A DNA stretch of 64,000 bases from Obelidium mucronatum (Eukaryota; Chytridiomycota; Chytridiomycetes; Chytridiales; Chytriomycetaceae): positions 62,001-126,000 of the forward strand of contig JAIVFH010000083.1 in NCBI GenBank assembly GCA_025765595.1, written 5' to 3'. Position numbers and translations under genes: made by a program. The notes below the pieces were generated by a model. That model was not told the DNA's origin. It made no database searches and saw only the letters and a list, made by a program, of their open reading frames with translations. Below are positions 34,847 to 46,232 of this stretch, piece by piece (position 1 is the first letter of the stretch; the number at the start of each line of letters is the position of its first letter).

Positions 34847-34852
34847 AATAAA
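34847..34852 (+). terminator. likely polyadenylation signal of eL37
   Basis: AATAAA 89 bp after the eL37 stop codon. The sequence from here to about 35300 shows no gene; its last part may be the decayed 5' end of the ankyrin copy that follows. Confidence 0.5.
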
Positions 34853-35309
34853 GAAGGGACCAAATTCTGGAATTTAGTTGTTATATTTAATTGTTGCGAA
34901 AGTGTTTGTTAATGGCGTATTTTCTGGTGTTGGTGGGTGGATGAGGTCATGAGGATGATACATGTGAAGAACACGGAAACAAACCCATGAATGTTTTCTT
35001 GTTTTTTATCTTCATACAAGTGGGGAGTCCTGGAATACCCAGACCCTGATATTAAGTTGGCCACAAGAATTCCGCATTTTTCTTTTATTTGCTCGAATAT
35101 CTAACTCATCTTAACTATCAGCATTGACGTTATCCAAACCGTATGCACTTCAGATAATCAGATACTAGTTTCTCATTATTTTTTGCAAAACGAACTTCTT
35201 CATCCATTGAGCTTCCATAAGTGATTGCTCGAACTATGCAATGAGATGAACATCAATATGCGACCATCAGCAAGTAGCAAACATTGCTTGGTAGGTGATT
35301 CCAGAGTGG

Positions 35310-36096
35310 GAATCCGTCGGATTGCGCAGATACCAGTACAATTTATCACATATGGATGTTATGGGACTTCTTGGAATATCAGAACATGAAAACAAACTCG
35401 TGGAAGTCAACTATCAAGTTCCGATATACCGCGAAATCTTGTCCGCAGACATACCCGTTGGAAATTCGGTGTCTAAAAATCGCGCAATCCGCTGGGCCGT
35501 TTGAACAAACCACTTGAAAGTTGTACAGCTATTGCTTACAGAATGGGCAGTCGATCCAAGCGATCATGATAACTATGCTATACGAACTGCAGCTTTCTGT
35601 GGAAAAATTCAAATAGTGCCTCAGCTATTGGCTGATCCACGAATCAACCCAGGTGTTTCCAATGATATATGTCTTCGAGTTGCCGTTGTACGTGGCTTCA
35701 CACAAGTTGTCAACTCACTGCTGCAAGATGGAAGAGTCGATCCATCGGCTGGCAACAATCAGTGCATACAAAACGCATCGTTGCATGGTCATATTGAAAT
35801 AGTTAAGGCTCTTTTGGCCCATCCAAAGGTAAACCCGGCAGCACGCAACAACAACGCCTTGGGTATGGCAGCAAGTAAAGGCCACTTGTGCGTTCTTAAT
35901 CTATTATCCAGCAGCCGAAAACAACAGAGCACTCATACACGCGGCCCGAAACGGACACATGGCTGTGGTAGTAAAATTACTGGCTGATCGCAGAGTGTCC
36001 TCTGGCGAACTGAGGAGCGCTATATCTCACAACAAACACCCTGCTATTGTTCAGCTTCTTGCAACGGCAATTGAAGAAAAGAAAGGAAGTGATTGA
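35310..36096 (+). pseudogene. broken ankyrin-repeat gene copy
   Basis: Clearly related to the intact ankyrin gene: NYQVPIYREILSADIPVGN parallels NYQIVIYGKILSADLPIEDD, and the repeats LLADPRINPG, LLQDGRVDPSAGNN and LLAHPKVNPAARNN follow in order. The F-box region is missing or unrecognisable. An in-frame TGA (35502-35504) follows AIRWAV, the region between the two parts is shortened, and a frame break near 35910 is needed to reach the typical C-terminus LLADRRVSSGELRSAI ending at 36096. This looks like a decayed duplicate. Confidence 0.75.
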
Positions 36097-36469
36097 GGCA
36101 GCGCCTGTAATAAAGAGCATATACCAACCGTCTGTATCAACTTCTTGCTTCTGTCGCCCAGGCCCATTGAATTTTTTCATACCACTCCTGGAGCCGCTAT
36201 GCCACAGCATCCTAATTCGCTGCAGCCGTTCAAGAATTGATTTCGTGGCTTTGACCTACAAGTCGATCACATCAGGATAATGGCAGAGCGCCAATGATTC
36301 TTTGAATTATGTGCCTTTTCTGAAATGTAATTATACAACGCCCCTCCTATCGACTCCCAATTTCTACTAACCTCATAGAAGCAAAAGAAGTGCATGGCAA
36401 GACACATATTTAGTTATGCCGCCAATTGTAATGGCCACATGTTATTTATTATTTTCAAAAAAAAAAAAC

Positions 36470-37633
36470 ATGGCCACAACAGGAAACTTGACTTCGAAAG
36501 CGTCTCTTGCCAACATTCGCGATGCTGCATCGAAAGCCGCCGAGCAATTGAAGCCACTGGGAAACACGGCAGCCCAACGCTTTTCAATGGCCACTCAGGT
36601 TCAGTGAGAAGGTTCAATTCACTTCCATTGCCTCTTAACATTGTCGCTTGCCAGTACGCCAAAGAACAACTCAACAAAAACTCGGACGTAACGGAGCTCC
36701 CACCAAAGTACCGCGATCTCGAAGAGGTACCGCGAATCAGTGTGTCTAATGCACTCGCAAGCAAATTAACATCAAAACCAAAACAAAACAACAGAAAGTA
36801 GACAAGATCAAAGCCACACACGAAGCGTTCCTCAAACTCTCTGGAACGTACTCCAAAAAACACTACGACTATGTGCCCGTGTTTTCTGAGACGGCGAAAG
36901 ACATGGCGTCTGTTGTTAGTGCTGGATGGACCTCCCTTATTACCGGATCGACTCCAGTTGCGAACCCTAATGATGAAGTTCCTCCAAGTTTGAGTCACGC
37001 TTATTGCAAAGCTGCAAAGACTTCTGCTGCTTCATTGGGGTCTGAAGAGCCTTTTGGTTAGTGGTGTTGGGCTTTTTCATGTTGAATGTTTCCATCCAGT
37101 GACCTAAAAAACATAACAGCGGTTGCTTTGAACAAGTTTGGGGATACCCATGAAGCGATCGGTGAAGCTCGATTGAAGATGGTAGGAAAATGAAATCTCG
37201 CGTTGGACTTAGTTTGCTATTTTGGGTTAATTAGATGAAATAGGACGAAGCCATCATCGAAAAGTTCCACAAACCATACACTACAACATTGAACCAGTTG
37301 ATTCAGCATGCAAATCGTGCACGCCGCAATGTCCAAGGCGCCCGATTGAACTACGATGCCGCTCGTGCCAAAATGAAGAGCGTCAAACCTGGCAGTGAAG
37401 AGGGGGCACGTGCTGAAATGGAGGCAACTGAGGACGCGTTTGTTGCTGCTGTCGATGACGCCATGAGCAAAATGACTCTTGTTGTTGAAAGTCCCGAACC
37501 ATTGCGAAACTTGGCTGATCTTGTTGCTGCCCAGCTCAACTACTTTAAGGCTGCCCATGAGGCACTGGCTGCCTTGAGCCCAGAAATCGATGAACTGCAA
37601 ATCACGAGCGAGGCTTTGCGAAACTCGGCGTGA
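36470..37633 (+). CDS. BAR-domain protein (Gvp36-like)
   Basis: Five or six exons encode a mostly helical protein of about 300 residues. The N-terminus MATTGNLTSKASLANIRDAA is followed by YAKEQLNKNSDVTELPPKYR, a BAR-like core (THEAFLKLSGTYSKKHYDYV) and a last exon with LNQLIQHANRARRNVQGARL and MSKMTLVVESPEPLRNLADL. This order (LPxxYxxLE, helix, long C-terminal helices of the BAR dimer) fits fungal Gvp36-like membrane-curving proteins of Golgi and endosomes. Frames are intact. The stop at 37633 is about 110 bp from the convergent Costars gene. Confidence 0.7.
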
Positions 37634-37740
37634 TTTTTTGGCTGGCTTGTCATATTGATTTAAATGATTACATGTCCCCACACACATAACTCAAATAAAC
37701 ATCTTCTTATCTCGTTTTTTTATTCACTCTTGGTCGAATT

Positions 37741-38045
37741 CTAGTCGACCAGTAAAATAATGTCAACCTTGTCGTGTACTCCTTGTAAAAGCAGTTCTGC
37801 ATCGTATGCCACCACCTTTCTCTTCTTCGCCGCCTTGAGGGTTCCCACGAGAGCCTCAACTGCCAAAAAATGGGTTGCTTAAATTACACAGCCAGCAAGA
37901 CAAATCATGCATACAGATATTGGCGCATTGGTCGTCTCGTACAATCACTCCAAAAGGAACCTTGACTTTTCCGTCTTTGGGATCAACAGCCCCAAGTCTC
38001 TTGATTTCAACTTTGAGACGTTCGACTTCTTCGTCAATGTTCCTT
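37741..38045 (-). CDS. Costars family protein (ABRACL-like)
   Basis: Small actin-regulation protein. The upstream exon reads DEEVERLKVEIKRLG, then GKVKVPFGVIVRDDQCANI, joined by an intron (about 37860-37915) to VEALVGTLKAAKKRKVVAYD and ELLLQGVHDKVDIILL. This matches ABRACL/Costars along its whole length of about 80 residues. The initiator ATG is not resolved and probably lies beyond a further small intron near 38045. Frames are clean in both exons. Confidence 0.85.
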
Positions 38046-38208
38046 GGTTGTTAACAACGATTAGCTGGCGGGATGGGCAGGATAGACCCACATTATTTTG
38101 ATGTAGTTTCTTTTTAATTTGAATGCCTCGCTAAAGGTACTGAAAAATGCTCTTAGTGCGTATTACATAATAGTTCTTTCAGTTACTTTATTTTTTCGCA
38201 GCAGGTTT

Positions 38209-40219
38209 TCATCCACAGGCAGGTTCATCGCCAGGTCCATCCACACCACTTGAAATATTCCAAGAGCTTGATTCAAAGTCATAGTCATCCTGAACTCGTC
38301 TCCTCTCCACCTTCAAATACTTGCGGGCCTCCGCCTCTCTTTTTGCAGCCAGCTTTTTGGCCTGCATCGCAGCAGTGAACTGATGACCGATAGCCTCTGT
38401 TTCCTGAAGTTCGCCTGATGCCGCAAGAAGTTCACGCATCTGTTTCATTGTGGCTGGCTTCTCTCTGCTACTATTTTCCTTGTCAATTTCGCCGGCTTTC
38501 CAAGGTTGTATTTGATTTTTGTTTGGTTTGGACTGTTTGCTACTGCTGGTGGAGGTGGATGTGGATTTTGAAGATTCCTTGGCAGGAGGAGTTGGGGGTA
38601 TGTATTTCGGGGCAATTCGAACAGTTGGATTCAGAAAGAGACCCGTAGAGCCTGGTTCAGAGGTTAAAGAAGAAACAACTGCTGATGCGTCTTCAGAATG
38701 GACATTTTGTTCATGTGCAGCATGTGAATTAAAAATTGAAGAGGACTTAGCAGCCTCATAAGACAATTGGCGGCGATCAGGGAGGCCAGTGGAATTGGGC
38801 AAAGAAGGTTCGTGAATCACTCGGCGGTTTTGCAAATCGATGGAAATAACTCGAGACTTTTTGCGTTCCTCTTCCAACCGCTCCTGTTCCTTCAAGTTTT
38901 TCAAAGCGATTGCGCGTTCTTCTGCTGTTAGCCATTTGTTTTGAACGTCGCTTTGGAAGTCAAAGTCGCTTGCGGTATCTGTTTTATATGATGTTAGGGT
39001 CGTGATAAGTCACAAAACGACACAATAATTCGGTATGATAAAAACTTGTCTTACCGAAAACACGGGTTCTAGCTGTACTATTACGCTGATAATCCAAGAG
39101 GCGTTCTCGCTGCTCTTCGGCTTTCTGAAGAGCGATTAAATCTTTTTCAGAGGCCAAGGTAGGAAAGAGGGCATCACTATCTCTAGGGCCACCAGGTTGA
39201 GTGACAGCAGTTGCCGCAGATGCGCCCGCAACCTGTCCATATCTGTTGACTACGTGCTGTTGCTGTTTTTTTGCAGACGATTTCGGGGATGATTTCTGTT
39301 GTTGAGCTGGGAACAGAGTTTGAGACTGCATTGACAGAAATAAGAGAATCACGCTCGATAAACTGAGGTGGGACCACGCCTTCGGCGTGATAAACTCTTG
39401 AATTCGAACAAAAAATATACCAGCTGTATTGATGGCAACGCCATGATGATAGTTTTGCCTTGATTGAATCATTGTTACTTGTTGGATGGCAGATTCAACA
39501 AGAGAGCCGCATGACGGGCAAGGACCAGGACCCTCCAACTGACAAACAATTTTTCCGCACATGAGGCAATTGGTCAGGAGGCCGTGTTTGGCAGCAAGAC
39601 ATTCGCAAATCAGACGGCCATTCGCTCCCACCAAGTTTCCAACTCTATCTTTCGCCTGAATGGACTCAATCGTTGTGACAACATAATTCTTTTGCTTTGG
39701 CTTTTTGGTGGGTGCAGCAGCTGTTGGTTGTGGGCTTTGTGGTACAGTAACTGGCACAACTGACTTGACGGTCTCATGCGGTTTTGACGGTAGCTTGCTG
39801 TATCGCATCGTGGAGAATGGAGATCAATACACCAAGCGATATCGACAGAGGTCCAACGCAAGAGGGTACCTGGATATCAGGTAGCTGTCCTGCGCATCCT
39901 TCTTTCTGTACACGCGCGCGTTGTCTTTGAACGCCTGTTTCGGCTGGGCCGCCGCGGCCGTCCGCTTCTCGAACTCGGCCAGAAACGCTTTTGCCGCCTG
40001 GCTTCCGTCGCCCGTGAGTGTTCTGCGGCCGCTGAGAAACAAAAGAAACAAAACAAAAGAAACAAAAACAAAAACAAACTGCAGCTGCGCCACGGCCGCT
40101 CCGGGCGCCAGCGCCAGCGCCTCGTCGACAAACGAAGCCAAGTCGTCGCTTGCCGGCGGAAGGCCCAGCAGCGAACACAGCTGCGCGTTGGTCCACTGCT
40201 TGAGCGAGAGTGATGTCAT
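38209..40219 (-). CDS. TRIP4: activating signal cointegrator 1 (TRIP4/ASC-1)
   Basis: Component of the ASC-1 complex linked to transcription and ribosome rescue. Exon 1 (from 40219) encodes MTSLSLKQWTNAQLCSLLGL, a UBA/CUE-like start. After DNARVYRKKDAQDSYL comes an exon with the C2HC5 zinc finger: RLICECLAAKHGLLTNCLMC, GKIVCQLEGPGPCPSCGS. Then Gln/Lys-rich linkers, LFPTLASEKDLIALQKAEEQ, a coiled coil (LKNLKEQERLEEERKK) and a Ser/Thr-rich C-terminus. The typical C-terminal ASCH domain is absent, as in many fungal members. The intron near 39330-39420 carries a GC hairpin. The start lies about 58 bp from the divergent aspartokinase gene. Confidence 0.8.
39375..39389. repeat. GC hairpin in a TRIP4 intron
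   Basis: Perfect palindrome CACGCC-TTC-GGCGTG with six paired bases and a three-base loop. Confidence 0.7.
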
Positions 40220-40276
40220 CTTTATTTTATTTTTAATAAGTCAAAAACAATCCCATCAAGCTTCAACACACACACT

Positions 40277-42191
40277 CATGACTATCGTCACTAAGTTTGG
40301 AGGAACTTCTGTCGGCTCGGCAGAAAGAATGCTGCAGGTGGCTGCAATCATCGAGTGAGTTGTCCCTTGCCTTCCCTCTCTCTCAGAACTCTTATCTGGC
40401 TTATCTGATCCTTTGATTCTCTCCCAGGAACTTGTCAAAGAAGGACAGAACCATCGTTGTTCTCTCTGCAATGAGCAGCTACATCAAAGCCGAAGGAACA
40501 ACCAGCATGTAATCCCTTTGTTTGACACTCTGACAGAAAACTGGCCTTACCACTCACACACAGGCTCCTCGAAGCTGCCGATGATATTCTTTTGCCAAAC
40601 TCACAGCTTTATCTTGATATTGTCTCCAAGATTGAATCAAACCATTTGAAGGCCGTTGCAGAAGGTGTCAAGAATCCTGAAATCCGAGCAAAGGCTGAAG
40701 CTGATGTTTCTGAATACTGCGAGCGTCTTCGTTCTTTCATGTCTGCGGCTGAGGTATGCCGTCATTCCTCTGATTTCAGTGTTCACGCCGAAGGCATTAT
40801 TTTACCACTGGCGCCGAAGGCGGTTGGTTCACTGTCCACTTGTATCATCTTTTGTTTTATTCTTCCGCCGCTTTCGGCGGTGTGCATTTCTACTTTTCCA
40901 TTCATCCTTCAACATTTGATTCCAGATTATCGATGAGATTTCTCCACGATCAAGGGATATCATCATCTCTGTTGGTGAAAAGCTATCTGCTAGAATCTTT
41001 ACAGCTCTTCTCCAGGACAGGGTGGGTTTTCTTTTATCCCCGTTGACATTGATGTTGACGTCGACCTCAATTTGTCTCTGAAACATCATCGTACCTATAG
41101 GGTATCAAAGCATCGTTTGTCAATCTAGAAAAACTCGTACAGCAAAAGTTTGATCCAAAGAACTTGGACCAGTCCTTCTATGATTACTTGGCGAGCCGTC
41201 TTACAGAAGTCATCAGTGCTCTGGATCAGGACAGCGTCCCTGTTGTCACTGGATACTTGGGCCCAATTCCTGGATCTATTGTCACCACTATTGGTCGTGG
41301 ATACACTGACTTGACGGCCGCCCTCATTGCGGTTGGATTGAAAGCCAGGGAGCTGCAAATTTGGAAGGAAGTGGATGGAATCTTTACCGCAGATCCCCGT
41401 AAAGCTCCAAGAGCTCACTTGTTGAATGCTATTTCACCAGAAGAAGCCGCCGAATTGACTTACTATGGTTCTGAAGTCATTCATCCATTCACTATGGATC
41501 AAGTTATCCGTGCTTCCATCCCTATCCGCATCAAGAACGCTTTCAAACCAGACGGGGCTGGTACAGTTATCGTACCACAAACGGATCCATCTCTTGAAAC
41601 CAGTGCTGATGGCGACAGTGCAGTTGCCGTGCATCGGGCTATGGCTACTGCTATTACCATCAAAGAAAACATTACTGTTCTGAACATTCACTCTAACCGA
41701 AAGAGCGTAAGCCACGGTTTCTTTGCGAAAATCTTTTCCACGCTGGATAAGTACGGTATTGTGGTTGACTTGATCTCCACAAGTGAAGTGCATGTATCCA
41801 TGGCACTGGGCCCACATATTTCTGAAGAAAAGATTCAACTGGCTGTTTCCGATCTGCAGAAGTATGCTTTGGTGAGTAGTCTTCTCGATTTATTTTTTTT
41901 GCACGGATTCTAACTTGTTTTGTACGAATTGCTGAATGACAGGTTGACACATTATCAAACATGACCATTTTATCCCTTGTTGGTCGTGAAATGCGTCGAA
42001 TGGTGGGAATCGCAGCTCTCATGTTTTCGACGTTATCAAAACACTCCATCAACTTGGAAATGATATCTCAAGGAGCATCTGAAATCAATATTTCATGTGT
42101 TATTGAAGGCGCTAAAGGCGTATTGGCACTGCGAGTAGTCCACGATGCGTGTATTCTGGGTGATGAGGACCCTGTGGGTGATGAAGAGTGA
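40277..42191 (+). CDS. aspartokinase
   Basis: First enzyme of the aspartate pathway to threonine, methionine and (in fungi without the diaminopimelate route) homoserine. The start MTIVTKFGGTSVG is the kinase signature. Further motifs: TIVVLSAMSS, ISVGEKLSARIFTALL, VVTGYLGPIPGSIVTTIGRG, YGSEVIHPFTMDQV. Two ACT domains follow (ITVLNIHSNRKSVSHGFFAK, MTILSLVGREMRRMVGIAAL), fitting feedback control by threonine. Six introns, all frames intact over about 1.9 kb. The intron at 40755-40925, the longest in the gene, contains three GC hairpins. Confidence 0.95.
40787..40880. repeat. three GC hairpins in an aspartokinase intron
   Basis: Palindromes at 40787-40795 (partial), 40811-40823 and 40865-40880 (CCGCCG-CTTT-CGGCGG) make up much of a 171-nt intron. 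Confidence 0.75.
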
Positions 42192-42302
42192 AGAGACATT
42201 TCTCAAGTGATAAAATAAACAAACACTACAATACTGAGATATTATTCTATTCAAAAGTTTTTTTATCTAATATGCTGAAGGTGGGGGGTCCTGAGTCTCT
42301 TT

Positions 42303-43187
42303 TCAGGAGGACATTGATCGAAGGAGTAATGCAAAGATCTTCATGAATTCCAAATATTCGTATTCAGTCGACTCATTCGGATTGATTGCAAACTCTTCAT
42401 AGCGTGAAATATACAGTTGTGCGTATTGGTGATTGAAACGAACATTATTGTCCGCCAAACGTTGGAAAAACTGTGCAAGTGGTTGTGATCCATTGTAACC
42501 AAGAATTCGGATTTTTTAAAGAGTCACCTGTTTTCAATAGGGGTAAGAAATTATGTTGTTGGTCCGCCCCCCCGCCTTCATGTCAAAACGTAACTGAGAA
42601 TGAATATTGTCTTGGCGATTGCAGTTTTAAAATGAACCAAGTGGCCCTCCGGGGTGCGCATATATCCATCAATATGTCTAAAAAAAAAAGACAAAGCAAA
42701 AATCAATTGTGGTCTTTCAACTTGTATTTGGGTTTGTTTCTACCGTTCATCAGGCAAGGGTCGCATTGCAAGTCTCACTGAAGCTGAATCAGCAAGCGTC
42801 TTTTGAACGTGCTGGTAGAGATATCGAGGCATATCAGAGTCATTGATTGGAATATGCAGGCGAGGAATGCTGGACAGCGACGAATTAATCCGGAACTTGC
42901 GAGCACTCAAGATTGTTACAGAAGCAATGATCTCACGAGCCAAAGAAAAAAAAATCCACCATAAGCATTGAATGAAAGCACATAGGCAAGAGAATGAGAT
43001 AAGCTAAAATAACTCTTACGAGGACCGCACACGCTGAACCAACAATGAAGAGGAACTTGGTCAATCCTGACGCATCGTTTTGAATTGACACAATCTGAAT
43101 AAAGAGATCCAGACCGCAGACGCCCATCAGTGTCGATGCAAGGACTATAAAGACCAAGAGTGATGAAAATGAGAGAATCTTGACCAT
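42303..43187 (-). CDS. DLT1-like fungal membrane protein
   Basis: Exon 1 (from 43187) encodes two transmembrane helices (FSSLLVFIVLASTLMGVCGL and FLFIVGSACAVLV). A middle exon (42943-42740) has LSSIPRLHIPINDSDMPRYL, resembling the Pro-Ile-Pro-Ile segment of Dlt1 (defect at low temperature) proteins. The last exon (about 42480-42303) reads FNHQYAQLYISRYEEFAINP and ends in a stop at 42303. Cysteine and catalytic motifs are absent. The family is known only genetically in yeast, so function is open. Confidence 0.5.
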
Positions 43188-43242
43188 AGGTGGTTCGGGG
43201 ATTTAAGTACTTTTTAAGAAGAATTAATATTAAAATAAATCA

Positions 43243-43806
43243 ATGGGTTGGTTATTCAAACAGGAAACCCCCCCTGCAGCTGTCCTGACCAAGACCATCA
43301 CTTAGGAAAGCGCAAAAGTTCGAAGAAACCGCAGGCAAAGATTAAGCTCAAGCTCGAGAAGGAGTTCACCTGTCTGCAATGCAACACTGAAGAGTCTATC
43401 CATGTGAAAATGTAAAACCAACGACAACTTCCTCCGAATAACTTCCAAACTGATTTTATTCTTGCTTTGCTTTTGTTTTTTTTGCTCGTTGAAACCAAAG
43501 CGATAAAGACAATCAGGTTGGCCACTTGGAGTGCAAAAAGTGCGGTGTGACTTTCCAGTCGAAAACCAACTGTTTAGTCCTTATTTTTTTTCTTTTCTTT
43601 CCAGACAAACCCTTGCCTTGTTATTTACTCTACCGTGCTTATTTCCTTGACCAGACTTGACTGAACCCATCGATGTTTACTCAGACTGGGTTGATGCCGT
43701 TCAACATGTGAACAAGGAATCTGAATCGTCTCGAACAAATCAGAGTCAAGGAAGAAGATATGAGGACGATGACGATGGCAATCCAGATGATTTTGACGAT
43801 GAGTAA
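43243..43806 (+). CDS. ELF1: transcription elongation factor ELOF1/Elf1
   Basis: Zinc-ribbon elongation factor that travels with RNA polymerase II. Exon 1 is just ATG-G (43243-43246); after an intron ending at 43305 the protein continues KRKSSKKPQAKIKLKLEKEF, then CLQC. A second CxxC (CKKC) follows in the next exon. The last exon has DLTEPIDVYSDWVDAVQHVN and an acidic tail ending FDDDE-like at 43806. The order basic N-terminus, CxxC, CxxC, Tyr-Ser-Asp-Trp is diagnostic. The left arm of the large inverted repeat starts 48 bp after the stop. Confidence 0.85.
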
Positions 43807-43983
43807 TAAAATGCTCAATGCATATCCTTGCTCAGAATGGATTCAGCTGGTATTGTGTTCCTGCAGAATGCCATTGAAATCTGCAACCTCTTGGCAGAAA
43901 ATGCAAAGGCAAAATGCTGACGGAAAATGCAAACGATTCTGAGCCATTCTGCAAAACATTTCCGGTGTCTGGACGGGCAAAAT

Positions 43984-44053
43984 GCATTGACCGGGAATCG
44001 AACCCGGGACTACCGCGTGGCAGGCGGTAATTATGCCACTAAACCATCAATGC
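43984..44053 (-). tRNA. tRNA-Gly(GCC), left copy
   Basis: Reads on the minus strand GCATTGATGGTTTAGTGGCA... with a seven-base acceptor stem GCATTGA/TCAATGC. The anticodon loop CTGCCAC gives GCC, and the B box GGTTCGATTCC is intact. No intron. Confidence 0.95.
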
Positions 44054-44269
44054 GTGATGTCTGAAAAAATTACGTTATATTAAAATAAATTCTTGAGACT
44101 CTTTTCATACTGGTATCCGAAGTCAAGATATTGCGAAAGAAGAGTCCCAGACTTACTGCCAATTCCTTAACTCCAGTCATTGGTAGAAAAAACTCCCAAA
44201 GCTATTTTTTGCGTCACAATGGCTTATCCAAGAGATGCGCATTGATTCACTTAGAATAGAACATGAGTA

Positions 44270-44745
44270 TTGTGCCCGTGTATTTCTCCGGAGGCACACA
44301 GTATTTACATAACGAAGCACAGAATACGAACATACCTTGTCCTCATTCTTTCTCGGATCCTTTCCTCTTTATTTCATAATTTATTTTCAAATTGGACTGT
44401 CCAGTTTTCAATTTCAACAGACGACTGTTCTATGTACTACTGGTCCATTAAAACTGGGGTTCTTTCTTTTTTATTTCTGGGTGTACAGCGACTTGAAACT
44501 CGATAATATCCTCATGTGTGCTGACGGACACATTAAGCTTGCTGATTATGGAATCTGTAAAGGCAAAATGGGATTCAATCAAACAACAAAAACATACTGC
44601 GGAACCGCGGAATACATGGCACCAGAAATTATACAAGGTGGTAGATATACTCGTGCTGTGGATTGGTGGGGTTTCGGTGTCCTCTTTTTTGCCAGTCTAA
44701 AAAGTCGAAATTTCGTGCTTGTGGAGTTCTGTGTTTTTATTTGTG
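44270..44745 (+). pseudogene. truncated Pkc1-like protein kinase fragment, left copy
   Basis: After an intron acceptor near 44488 the frame reads DLKLDNILMCADGHIKLADY, GICKGKMGFNQTTKTYCGTA, EYMAPEIIQGGRYTRAVDWW and GFGVLFF. This is the catalytic and activation segment of an AGC kinase, closest to fungal Pkc1 (DYG in place of DFG, TRAVDWW). An upstream exon contains QYLHNE. The ATP-binding N-lobe is absent and homology stops abruptly after GVLFF, so this is a gene fragment. One base is missing near 44313 compared with the right copy. Confidence 0.75.
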
Positions 44746-44860
44746 CATAACCAGTTTACCCGATGGAGTTCGCTACTTGTAGCCCAAATAAAGTCCAAGT
44801 TTGTTTGGCACTATAATTTTGTAGGTGATGGCGGAGTTGGACAATGCAAAAAAGGCAGTG

Positions 44861-44933
44861 TGGAGAACCTGGGCATTGATCCCAGTGCCTCTCGCATGCT
44901 AAGCGAGCGCTCTACCATTTGAGCTAGATCCCC
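44861..44933 (-). tRNA. tRNA-Ala(AGC), left copy
   Basis: Minus-strand sequence begins GGGGATCTAGCTCAAATGGT. The anticodon stem-loop CTCGC-TTAGCAT-GCGAG gives AGC. The T arm GGGATCAATGCCC departs from the usual GGT/A-TCGA, and the acceptor stem has a mismatch, so this copy may be weakened. Confidence 0.85.
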
Positions 44934-45084
44934 ATATGACTCGAAGAATGAAGTGTGTACCATTAACTACTGAGCAAGTAAAATCCTAATCAAATTTTGA
45001 TTGCGGTTGTGAACTTATTCAAAATCACCATTTCAACTTGTTCGCGGGTAACGAACCATATACGAAAAATTAATCCTAAACTAT

Positions 45085-45157
45085 AGCCCGACGTGGGGGT
45101 CGAACCCACAACCTTAAGATTAAGAGTCTTACGCTCTACCGATTGAGCTAGCCGGGC
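45085..45157 (-). tRNA. tRNA-Lys(CTT), left copy
   Basis: 73-nt cloverleaf: GCCCGGC acceptor, D arm TAGCTCAATCGGTAGAGC, anticodon loop with CTT, T arm GTGGGTTCGACCCCCAC. All stems pair. No intron. Confidence 0.95.
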
Positions 45158-45487
45158 ATATGACTTCTTGTCCTAAGAGCTACTTAATAATCCTGCTGAC
45201 ATGTCCACCGGATTTCATGTGAGACCAAAAAATCAGTACAACTAACGTTACAAAACGCTCATCACATGGCATGTTCAGGTATGAGCCGTATACCCGTGTT
45301 TACCTTATAGGTATAGCCAAAAGGTTTGGAATGAATTCCCTGACTATTTGTTGCTCGATTTAAGGACATTGTTATTGCTAGTCGGGTTTCTTCCCAATAA
45401 GGGTGGGCAATGTGGTGGAATTAGTTGGCCAGATGTGGGAAAGCATATTCCCTCTTTCTTAAATCTCAGTACTTACGTGTTTTCAGT

Positions 45488-45515
<28 letters not shown>
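45488..45515 (+). repeat. G28 homopolymer, left arm
   Basis: Twenty-eight consecutive G between TTTCAGT and TTATTTG. It has G-quadruplex potential. Its mirror copy on the right arm has 31 residues. Confidence 0.95.
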
Positions 45516-45518
<3 letters not shown>

Positions 45519-45675
45519 TTTGCTGCAAACAAGCAATCTATTACCTTTTGAACCAACAGGAGCAACCTTACTGGTTATCGTGCATGGGGCAAGTACAAAG
45601 AAGGCAAGAGCCTGAGCACCGTTGGACACAAAATACTAATGACACTATGGGATATGCTACTTGCATTGAAAAGTT

Positions 45676-45719
45676 AAGTCAGATAGCCGCCAAAGTCAGA
45701 AGTCAGATAGCCGCCAAAG
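45676..45719 (+). repeat. 20-bp direct repeat in the left arm
   Basis: AAGTCAGATAGCCGCCAAAG occurs twice in 44 bp (first unit AAGTC..., second AAGTC... with one spacer of four bases). The same pair is present in the right arm near 51188-51235. Confidence 0.7.
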
Positions 45720-46232
45720 AGAGACATGTACCATAAGAAGGGGGCCATGTTTGAATAGCAGAGTCATCATCAGCTTTACTTGTCATTGTGACAAAATTTT
45801 GGATCCCAATTTTCATTCAATGATGTCAGTTGTGGAAAAGACACAGAAGACTAAAATGAACAACAGGGTGTCTGTTGTGCTTATGGCACTCCATCAAGGC
45901 TCCTGAACACTTTCTTCAATCCTTGAGTCTCTGGGCTTTCTTTGAATGGAATGAACTGGGAGTAATACTATCTGGAAGTGATTTCAAGAGGCAAATGCTC
46001 AGGAATAGAAGTATTGACAAATTGTGGAGCAATCTTAGGAACCAAATCTCCCACTGAGCCTTTAACTCCTTTAGAATTGGGACCCACTGCTCCTCTGTCA
46101 GACTAGGCCTGTCAGTTCCTTTATCCATTTCTTGTGGACTTCCTCCTTCTGCTCTTGGATTATCCTTCTTGGATATCTTTACATTGACCTTATCCTACTT
46201 TTTTTATTTAATATGGGATTTATATTAAAAGT

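Larger units (their letters stand above)
43854..46232 (+). repeat. left arm of the large inverted repeat
   Basis: Holds, in order, tRNA-Gly (-), kinase fragment (+), tRNA-Ala (-), tRNA-Lys (-), a 28-base G run and a short open frame near the inner end. Near its outer edge it has about 47 extra bases that the right arm lacks, with repeated AAAATGC words. Confidence 0.85.

Noticed and set aside
35502..35504. TGA in the ankyrin copy as a recoded codon
   Set aside because: The same copy also lacks the F-box region and has a second frame break, so decay is the simpler reading.
45348..45551. Protein frame reading through the G28 run (poly-Gly)
   Set aside because: The frame depends on the homopolymer and is present in both arms only because of the duplication. 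The amino-acid text before and after has no family likeness.
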